Shown here: positions 1 to 6,900 of the stretch, piece after piece | Numbering within the stretch: position 1 is the stretch's first letter | Layout of the letters: every line of letters begins with the position of its first letter | Source: Chitinophagales bacterium | GTDB lineage: Bacteria; Bacteroidota; Bacteroidia; Chitinophagales; Saprospiraceae | Assembly (NCBI GenBank): GCA_013297575.1 | Contig: JAAFHO010000186.1 | Coordinates: 1-9,060, forward strand | Reading direction: 5' to 3' | Length of the DNA stretch: 9,060 nt | Notes under the pieces: generated by a model | What the model was told of the DNA's origin: nothing | What the model saw: the letters and a program-made list of their open reading frames with translations, nothing else | Database searches by the model: none | Made by a program: the position numbers and the translations under genes

Positions 1-761
1 TCATGTCCTTGGTAAATACATGGGAAAGTATAATGAATTACACCTTCTACGCTATCCTCAACAGGACTGGTATATACCTCCCCCGATGGCATATTGGTTT
101 GTCCATCGGAGTTGATCCACTTGCGTCCATCGCAGGAAAACGAAATATCCGTACCATGCGGATTGGTATAACGAACGGTTTTACTGGCATTGAGCCGATC
201 CACAATCCGTTGCTGATTGGCGCGCAATTCGAGCCAAGCCGCTCGCGGATCTGCTTCATTCAGTTTGCAAGCATTGAACACAAATTGCTCGTATTCACTG
301 AGCGACAACCCTGCTTCTTGCGCAGAAGCATCCGTAGGCCATTGGCAAAGGTTACGGCGCAGGCGGCGATCCGCAGTACGTTCAAAATAGTTTTTATTTT
401 GCCCTTTTAACGCTTGCTGTCGTATTTTGGAGCGATCTTCTGGTGCGTTTTGCATTTCGCGCAGGTTAAAAGGCGCGCGAATAGCCAAATAGCAATCAAA
501 ACTTTCCATAGCAATACTACTCAATACGCCCGGCGTATTCAATGCCGACTCGCTGGCGGCATCCAAAAAAATCCGCTCGCGCTCCCGGAAGGCCATATCT
601 ATTTCTACTACAGCTGCTCCTGCTTCCAAGGCCGCACGGTAAAAAGCACGTACCAAGGGTTCGGCCAAGGTAGTGGTGCTGACAAAAACTTTGTCGCCCG
701 CTCGGATCTCTAGGCAATAATTGGCCAAAAGATGGGCATATTTCTGAGTAATTTCCTGCAT
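1..761 (-). CDS. M29-family metallo-aminopeptidase (AmpS/AmpT/PepS type), C-terminus cut off by the window edge
   Basis: The frame is open from the ATG at 761-759 to the left edge, giving 253 complete codons of a protein whose family usually has about 370-410 residues. M29 enzymes are cytoplasmic exopeptidases that remove N-terminal residues from peptides using a two-metal centre. The N-terminal half has the family pattern: MQEITQKYAHLL, then LAEPLVRAFYRAALEAGA, where an alpha/beta domain begins. The strongest signature is MPSGEVYTSPVEDSVEG around residues 224-240; E228 corresponds to the first metal-ligand glutamate. The remaining ligands (a second Glu, the His/Tyr/His/Asp set) would lie beyond the edge and cannot be checked. 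The leader is A-rich (AAATAAAAAAC before ATG) with no Shine-Dalgarno motif, normal for Bacteroidota. It lies 49 nt downstream of the helicase stop on the same strand, with no clear promoter between, so co-transcription is possible. The family assignment is confident; substrate preference is unknown. Confidence 0.88.
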   Translation of the reverse strand, partial: MQEITQKYAHLLANYCLEIRAGDKVFVSTTTLAEPLVRAFYRAALEAGAAVVEIDMAFRERERIFLDAASESALNTPGVLSSIAMESFDCYLAIRAPFNLREMQNAPEDRSKIRQQALKGQNKNYFERTADRRLRRNLCQWPTDASAQEAGLSLSEYEQFVFNACKLNEADPRAAWLELRANQQRIVDRLNASKTVRYTNPHGTDISFSCDGRKWINSDGQTNMPSGEVYTSPVEDSVEGVIHYTFPCIYQGH

Positions 762-810
762 GTTTTTTATTTGTTCGACTGATTTTGCTATTTTAAGTAC
801 TTGGACACAA

Positions 811-3285
811 TTAAATTTCAACACTCGCCCTTGCCGCTTCCCATCTTTCTTTTACCAATCGAATATCGGTATAAGACACGGCTTCGCCTAATGCCAACTT
901 GGCTTCGGAAGCCAATGTCGTTTCGTTCATGCTAAAAAACTCCTCGATGGCCAATACTTTTTGCTTATCTACTAAATCAAAAATATCTAAATCGCCCGTA
1001 CCCACATAATGCGCTAAATGCCCTTCGATCGTACTGTTGACCAAACCGCGTTCGGCTGCAATATCTTCAATGGATTTGCCAGATTTGTACAAGTCAAAAC
1101 TTATTTTTTTGGTATCTGGCTTAGTCGATACTTTTGGCAAAAACAGGTCTAATTCCGGTGGCGCACTCGTGTCAATATGGTTATCAGCACAGTAATCTCG
1201 GATCATCTGTATCAATTCATCACCAAATTGCTTCAATTTTACCGTTCCAATACCTTTTATACGAGCCAGATCTGCTTTATTGGTCGGCAAAGCATTTACG
1301 ATATCCGTCATTACCTTCGTGGGAAGTACGGCATACAATTCAATATCGCTCATCTCTGCCATATCGGCGCGCCATTTCTTAAGTTGAAGGTATAGTTTAG
1401 GATGGGCGGTTTGTACAGCCACTTTTGTCGGTACCTCCGAAATAGGTTTGGGTTGGCGGGCCAGCATTTTGAAGTCCAATTCAGCATTGGCGCGTACACG
1501 CAAGAATTCGGCGGTGGAAAATGCTTTTTGTGCGGTTTTGAAACAGGCATTTTTGATAAATAATTCCAATTCGATGTCTTTCAACAAGTCCAATACTTCA
1601 GTTTGAACGGCTTTATTGTCGGTCTCTACCGGAATAGCATTTAGGGTTTTCATTGCGGTTTCCAGTTTTTCTGAAAACCAAAGAGCGGCTTTTTGCATAC
1701 GCCCCATTAGTTCTGTATTTTCTTCGGGCAATGTATCCTGCTGGAAATATGCGGTCAATTGTGGCCCAAATTTATCGGCGGTACTCGAAATTTCGGCCTG
1801 TACCACCTTATCAAAAGCCTGAAACTGTTCAAAACCGCTGGCATGCAGCGTATTTTCATTTTGCACAAAAATATGATAGCCTTTGTCTAATAATTTTTTC
1901 AAGGTACTAAAACCAAACAATTCTCGGATCAAAGATTGTTGAAAAAGGGCTTTAGACCGCTTTAGGTGCATTTCGTCGGGTATATTGCGCTCGGCTTCCT
2001 CGGAGTAATTTTTAACTTTTACATCTGTTTTTACACTCGAAAACTCGATTTTGGAGCGTAATACAATACCTTCAAAACTTTTACAACGGCTCAGTGCCAC
2101 ATACACCTGCCCATGTGCAAAGGCCGATTGAGCATCAATGACGGCACGTTCAAAGGTGAGTCCCTGACTTTTGTGGATGGTAATGGCCCAAGCTAATTTT
2201 AAAGGAATTTGACTAAACGAGCCTACTATTTCCTCGCTTACTTCCTTCGTTTTTTCGTTGAGGGTGTATTTTATATTTTCCCAATCTACCCTAGGCACGG
2301 TGATGGTATTTTGATCGCCTGGGCACCGCACCGTAATGGCATCGCCTTTAATTTCGGTAATAGTCCCGATTTTTCCATTGTAGTAACGGCGTTCTTGCCC
2401 CAGTTCATTTTTTACAAACATGACTTGTGCGCCCACTTTAAATTCCAATACCTCATCGTTGGGGTACATTTTTTCAGGAAAATCACCTTTAATTACGGCC
2501 TTAAATGCGGTAGCCTTTCCTGGAATTTTGGTCAGTTTAGCAAAATTAATATCCTGCGCCACAGCATTGTGGGAAGTAAGCGTAATATAAGGTTCGTCGG
2601 TTTTAGGTTCAAAATTGGGGATATACCGACTATTTAAAGTCTCCAATACTTGCTGGTCAATCTTATTATCTCGTACTTTATTGAGCAGGTGGATAAAAGT
2701 TTCGTCCGATTGCCGGTAAATATGTTTCAATTCGATTGAAATAGGCTCGGTGCGTTGAAGGGCTTTGCTGCTAAAAAAGTATTGGGTATCGTAGTGGTAG
2801 CGCATCTGTTCCCAGTCATCTTCTTTCACTACGGGTGGTAATTGGTGCAGATCGCCGATCATCAGTAGTTGCACCCCACCAAAAGGTTTGGAATTTGCGC
2901 GGTAACGGCAAAGTACGTCATCAATGGCATCAAGGATATCGGCACGTACCATACTAATTTCGTCGATGACCAATAAATCAAGGCTCCGGATCAGGTTAAT
3001 CTTATCGCGGGTGAATCGTCTCTGCCGATCAGGGTCTTGAATGGTACCCGGAAGGAACAGGCCAAATGACAATTGAAAAAAGGAATGAATGGTCATTCCG
3101 CCTGCGTTAATAGCCGCCACGCCGGTAGGAGCAACAACGACCATTCGCTTGAGCGCATCTTTTTTGATCTGGTGCAAAAAAGTAGTTTTGCCAGTACCGG
3201 CTTTACCCGTCAGAAAAATATTCTTACTGGTATTGTAAACGTACTCGAAGGCTTGTTCGAGTTGAGGGTTAGTTTGAAATGACAT
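811..3285 (-). CDS. Pif1/RecD-like superfamily 1B DNA helicase with HRDC and helix-turn-helix C-terminal modules
   Basis: This 824-residue cytoplasmic protein is predicted to be an ATP-driven DNA helicase or translocase. The motor occupies about residues 1-410: Walker A GKAGTGKT at 27-34 (K33), APTGVAA (motif Ia) at 52-58, Walker B LLVIDEISMV at 104-113 (D108/E109), GDLHQLPPV (motif III) at 144-152, AITIHKSQGLTF (motif V) at 367-378, and VYVALSRCKSFEG (motif VI) at 394-406. A charged alpha-helical middle (about 430-620) leads to an HRDC-like domain (about 629-697, with LARIKGIG resembling a helix-hairpin-helix) and a helix-turn-helix segment (about 725-790, ISFDLYKSGKSIEDIAAERG), both probably nucleic-acid binding. 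I chose the ATG at 3285 because extending to the TTG at 3342 would start the protein inside the predicted -7 box. The frame is intact. The family is confident; the cellular job (fork repair, G4 or R-loop removal) is not shown by the sequence. Confidence 0.9.
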   Translation of the reverse strand: MSFQTNPQLEQAFEYVYNTSKNIFLTGKAGTGKTTFLHQIKKDALKRMVVVAPTGVAAINAGGMTIHSFFQLSFGLFLPGTIQDPDRQRRFTRDKINLIRSLDLLVIDEISMVRADILDAIDDVLCRYRANSKPFGGVQLLMIGDLHQLPPVVKEDDWEQMRYHYDTQYFFSSKALQRTEPISIELKHIYRQSDETFIHLLNKVRDNKIDQQVLETLNSRYIPNFEPKTDEPYITLTSHNAVAQDINFAKLTKIPGKATAFKAVIKGDFPEKMYPNDEVLEFKVGAQVMFVKNELGQERRYYNGKIGTITEIKGDAITVRCPGDQNTITVPRVDWENIKYTLNEKTKEVSEEIVGSFSQIPLKLAWAITIHKSQGLTFERAVIDAQSAFAHGQVYVALSRCKSFEGIVLRSKIEFSSVKTDVKVKNYSEEAERNIPDEMHLKRSKALFQQSLIRELFGFSTLKKLLDKGYHIFVQNENTLHASGFEQFQAFDKVVQAEISSTADKFGPQLTAYFQQDTLPEENTELMGRMQKAALWFSEKLETAMKTLNAIPVETDNKAVQTEVLDLLKDIELELFIKNACFKTAQKAFSTAEFLRVRANAELDFKMLARQPKPISEVPTKVAVQTAHPKLYLQLKKWRADMAEMSDIELYAVLPTKVMTDIVNALPTNKADLARIKGIGTVKLKQFGDELIQMIRDYCADNHIDTSAPPELDLFLPKVSTKPDTKKISFDLYKSGKSIEDIAAERGLVNSTIEGHLAHYVGTGDLDIFDLVDKQKVLAIEEFFSMNETTLASEAKLALGEAVSYTDIRLVKERWEAARASVEI

Positions 3286-3339
3286 AAAATAAAAAACGGT
3301 TGGATGTGTTGATAAAACAATGGTAGAAAATTGGACATG

Positions 3340-3372
3340 CAAAGATAAGTACTAAGGGTCGATATTTGCAAA
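3340..3372 (-). promoter_or_regulatory. Bacteroidota-type promoter of the helicase gene
   Basis: On the minus strand, TTTG (3372-3369) is followed after 21 nt by TATCTTTG (3347-3340), an exact match to the Bacteroidota -7 consensus TAnnTTTG with the usual -33 spacing. Transcription should begin near 3333-3336, leaving a leader of about 50 nt to the ATG at 3285. The -33 box lies in a perfect 12-bp palindrome, TATTTGCAAATA (3363-3374), which might be coincidental or a binding site. This is prediction from consensus only. Confidence 0.6.
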
Positions 3373-3395
3373 TACCTATGAGGTGAGTGTGCAAA

Positions 3396-3411
3396 TAAAG
3401 TTTAAACTTTA
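3396..3411. promoter_or_regulatory. 16-bp perfect palindrome upstream of the helicase promoter
   Basis: TAAAGTTTAAACTTTA is self-complementary over all 16 bases. It sits 24 bp upstream of the helicase -33 box, where an activator or repressor dimer could bind. The AT-rich surroundings raise the chance of a random palindrome, and no second copy is visible in the window, so its role as an operator is only a suggestion. Confidence 0.25.
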
Positions 3412-3493
3412 GATAATTTGCCTAATAATGTTAGCAGTTATCAAATTTTTTAACGCATTTCTTTGCTAATATATACTTTTATTTTTGATAATT

Positions 3494-3821
3494 TACTTTG
3501 AGATTTGAAACAAAGTACAGTACCCCAAGTGTGGCAAGACCGGCCTTAGAAAAATGCAGGTTTTGCTTGAGTGGAGGCGGATGAAGCCAAAAAGTGTTTG
3601 AGCCAAACGGAATTTACGAGGCGTAGCCTCCGCTCAATGGTTCGGCGAGTTTTTTTTGGCGCCGCCGTAGCGAGGAAGCAAAAGCACGGCATTTTTCGTC
3701 AGCCGAAGCCTTTTTTGCCTACTTTTTTTGGCGAAAAAAAGTAGGAAGTAAGCATTGATGAACTGAATTTCAACTTTTTGAAATTTGCAAGTGGTCATTA
3801 CTTTTTTGCTAAAGAAAAAGT
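3494..3821. repeat. Candidate dispersed intergenic repeat, hairpin-rich, with a decayed minus-strand reading frame
   Basis: This block differs from its AT-rich flanks by long T/A tracts alternating with GC-rich stretches and many inverted repeats. At the left end TACTTTG (3494-3500) pairs with CAAAGTA (3511-3517). Inside are GTTTG-AGC-CAAAC (3596-3608) and GAGGC-GTA-GCCTC (3618-3630). Towards the right are a 12-bp stem (3718-3745) and ACTTTTT/AAAAAGT (3800-3806 with 3815-3821). On the minus strand a frame runs from an ATG at 3798 to a TAA at 3493-3495, with one TGA at 3636-3634. The first part is 54 codons (containing KKSRQKRLRLTKNAVLLL); the second is 46 codons. The peptide looks low-complexity and basic, and I do not believe it is a working gene. 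The segment resembles repeats I recall between genes of Saprospiraceae-like Bacteroidota, which I could not verify. The exact ends are uncertain. Confidence 0.5.
3718..3745. terminator. Perfect 12-bp hairpin with A/T tracts, possible bidirectional terminator
   Basis: CCTACTTTTTTT and AAAAAAAGTAGG are exact inverted copies around a GGCG loop. The long T run is within the stem instead of after it, so this is not a textbook intrinsic terminator. No gene on either strand ends just before it, which argues that it is a structural part of the surrounding repeat more than a terminator for a neighbour. Confidence 0.3.
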
Positions 3822-3923
3822 GGATGGCTGCAAGCGCATTTCTACACTTTTATACCGCTTATTCGTTTCTAAAAGAAAAACACCCGAACGGCTGCATTTA
3901 GATACGATGTCCATATTTCTTAG

Positions 3924-3953
3924 TTGTGGAATAGAAAAAAAGACGTACCTTCG
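3924..3953 (+). promoter_or_regulatory. Bacteroidota-type promoter candidate for the cyclase gene
   Basis: TTG (3924-3926) is followed after 19 nt by TACCTTCG (3946-3953), which matches TAnnTTTG at all but one defined position. Transcription would begin near 3957-3960, giving a short leader of about 25 nt to the GTG at 3983. This is the only good match in the 150 bases upstream of the gene, which suggests the gene has its own promoter and does not depend on read-through from elsewhere. Confidence 0.5.
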
Positions 3954-3982
3954 CAGCCGCTCCAAACCACACACAATTAATT

Positions 3983-6900
3983 GTGAAGCATTTTTTACCA
4001 CATTTTATACAGGAAAACTATAGATCCGGTATCATGGAAGGCCATCTCAATGCCTTTGCCATGTTTGTCGATCTCAGCGGTTTTACTCAGCTGACCAACA
4101 CGCTCATGGAAAAGGGAGCGGTTGGAGCAGAGGAGCTATCTGTTACGCTCAACGATATTTTCCAGCCATCTGTTCGGCTAACTTACCAAAATGGTGGGTT
4201 TATTCCATATTTTGCAGGAGATAGTTTTACTGCTATTTTTCCAGTTACAGATCATCCCGATGACGATGCAGGTATGCGGGTTATTGGTAGTGCTATGGCT
4301 GCTTTGGAGCACTTTGAAAAAGAAAAAGAAAGTGGTGGATCACTGAGCACCTACGAAATTGGCATCAAAATCGGTTTGTCTTATGGTCGTATTGACTGGG
4401 GTATTGTAGGAGACAAACGGAAAGCCTATTATTTTCGTGGAACGCCCATCGACAATAGCGGTATGGCGCAATCCAAAGCGGGCAACCTGCAAATGGTGGG
4501 TGATACTGCTTTTTTACAACGTTTTTCACCTGAAATACTTCCCGTTAAAACCATTGAGCACGACTGGCATCAATTATTGCCCAGCAAATACTTCAAATCC
4601 CAAAAGAAAAGCACAAAAGCAATCATCTTACCTGATCCTGACCCCGTTATCGTAGCAGAGTTTTTGCCCATAGAAGTATATGCAGGCAAAGAACAGGGTG
4701 AATTCCGTAATGTTGTGAGTGTTTTCTTAGCATTTACTGGTGTGGACTCGTACTTGTCGCTGAACCATTTTGCAACGACTATTTTGGAGCATAGTGTGAA
4801 TTTTGGTGCTTATTTCAAAGAAATTGATTTTGGAGATAAAGGTGGTCTTATGCTGAGCATTTTTGGCGCGCCTATTTCTTTTGAAAATAATATTGAACGC
4901 GCATTGGAGTATGTCAGTGCCATCGAAGATGATTTGAGCAGTCTAAAAGACCTTACCGGGGCGCGTTTCAAAATCGGTATCACCTCAGGTATTGCATTCA
5001 CAGGCGTGATTGGCAGTCGCGAACGTTGTCAGTACGCAGCGGTAGGTGCACGCGTAAACCTCGCCGCACGTTTGATGGCCAAAGCAGACTGGGGAGAAGT
5101 GATCACCGACGATAATATACAACGCAATCGGAATTTCCGCTTTACCTCTCGCGGTACGGGTATGTTCAAAGGTTTTGAGCAACCTGTACAGACTTATAAG
5201 TTGACAGGACGTAGTATCAGCGGACGAGCGGGATTTGCAGGGTCTTATATTGGACGTGCGGAAGAGTTGGGTAAACTGATTGCTTTTGCCGCGCCGCTAA
5301 AAGAAAGAAAATTTGCGGGTATTGCCTATATTTTTGGTGAAGCAGGTATTGGTAAAAGTCGTTTAAGTTATGAGTTGCGCCGCTCTTTGAACGAAAGTGG
5401 TGCCGTAAGCTGGTTCAATTGCCAAAGCGATCAAATTTTGCGGAAGCCATTCAACCCTTTTATCTATTTCCTTAAAAATTATTTTGAGCAAAGTCCGGAA
5501 AACTCAACGGCGGTTAACGCTGAAAAATTTGACCGTAATTTTCTCGAATTACAATTTGAACTTACCCAAGAAAACCACCCCGAAGCAGACCTAGTTCGTC
5601 GCGAAATAGCGCGTACCGAGTCCGTTTTGTCGGCGTTGGTAGGGATTAATAAATCAGGTGGCCTTTGGGAACAACTTGATGCTCGTGGTAGGTACCAAAA
5701 TACGCTTACGGCTATGGCTAATTTGCTCATAGCGGAGGCTATTTTACAACCTTTGGTGATTGAATTAGAAGATACACACTGGTACGATGATATGTCGCGC
5801 GAGTTTTTGGCCCAATTTATCCGCCGAGCGCAGTCGTATCCTATTTTCTTATTGGCCAGCAGCCGATACGAGGATGATGGTAGCAAATCGTACCCAATTC
5901 GACCCAATTTACTAGACGAATTTGGTGTAAAAGACCTAGAAGTTGACCTTAATTACCTTTCGCCCACCGATTTGCGCATTTTTGCAGAATCAAGGCTCAA
6001 TGGTAAACTCAACGACGACCTATATGACCTACTGCAACGGATGACCCAAGGAAATCCGTTTTATTTGGAGCAAATGGCCGATTATTTCCGCGAAGGCGAT
6101 ATGTTGGAAACCCAAAATGGTTTGATACAACTCAAAAATAGAGATGTACAGATCAGTGATTCCGTAAAACAGATTATGATGTCGCGGATCGACCGTTTGA
6201 GCGGATTGGTAAAAGAAACCGTTAAGGCTGCTGCTGTAATAGGTCGAGAATTTGAATTGCCTGTTTTGTCGGCGGTAATGGCGCGACAAGAAGAGTTTAT
6301 AGAAAAAAATGGCGACCTCGCGCATGTGTTACGCGAGCAGATCGAAACCGCCGAAAAATGGCAAATTTGGCATGCAATGAACGAATTGCGGTATATTTTC
6401 CGCCATTCGCTCCTACGTGAAGCCGCTTACGATATGCAATTGCGTACCCGTTTGCGCGAGTTACACCAATCTATTGCCGAGGCTATTGAACAATTGTATC
6501 CAAACTCCGAAGAACGCTTTGTGGATCTTGCTTTCCACTACGAACAAGCCGAAATGGAGAAAAAAACGGATAAATACTTGGAAAAAGCGGCGCGTTATGC
6601 ACAACGAAATTTCCAAAACCGGCAAGCACTGGTGTTTTATGAAAAACTACTGAAACACCTGAGCGATGTTAGTAAAAAAAGTAAAAAACGGGTTAAAATC
6701 TTACTGCGCAAAGGCTCTGTTCACGAATTGATTGGACAATGGCCTGAGGCAGAAACGGATTATAAGGATGCTTTGGAGCGTTCAAAAGTATTAAACGATT
6801 GGTTTTTGATTGGACGCGCCAACCGCCGACTTGGCCAATTACTGATGTTGCGGGGCGACTATAACGAAGCGAAGAAAAACCTGGAAGTAGCGATCACTTG

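Noticed and set aside
3..410. Plus-strand ORF of 135 codons
   Set aside because: It lies opposite the M29 aminopeptidase, whose frame gives clear family motifs; the plus-strand product shows no recognisable pattern.
762..810. Promoter for the aminopeptidase in the gap after the helicase
   Set aside because: The gap is AT-rich but contains no TAnnTTTG match with a correctly spaced TTTG, so I list no promoter here.
2209..2637. Plus-strand ORF of 142 codons
   Set aside because: It is antisense to the helicase motor region, which is intact and motif-rich; the product is an aromatic-rich shadow translation.
3286..3342. N-terminal extension of the helicase from TTG at 3342
   Set aside because: That TTG is part of the predicted -7 box TATCTTTG, so it would precede the transcription start; the ATG at 3285 fits the fold better.
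3778..4023. Plus-strand ORF of 81 codons upstream of the cyclase
   Set aside because: It overlaps the repeat end, the predicted promoter and the start of the cyclase gene in another frame, and the product has no family features.
4011..4036. AGGA at 4011 as a Shine-Dalgarno motif for ATG 4034
   Set aside because: The distance of 19 nt to the ATG is too long, and Bacteroidota genes mostly do not rely on such motifs.
5479..5907. Minus-strand ORF of 142 codons
   Set aside because: It is antisense to the ATPase domain of the cyclase gene and has Ser/Arg-rich shadow composition.
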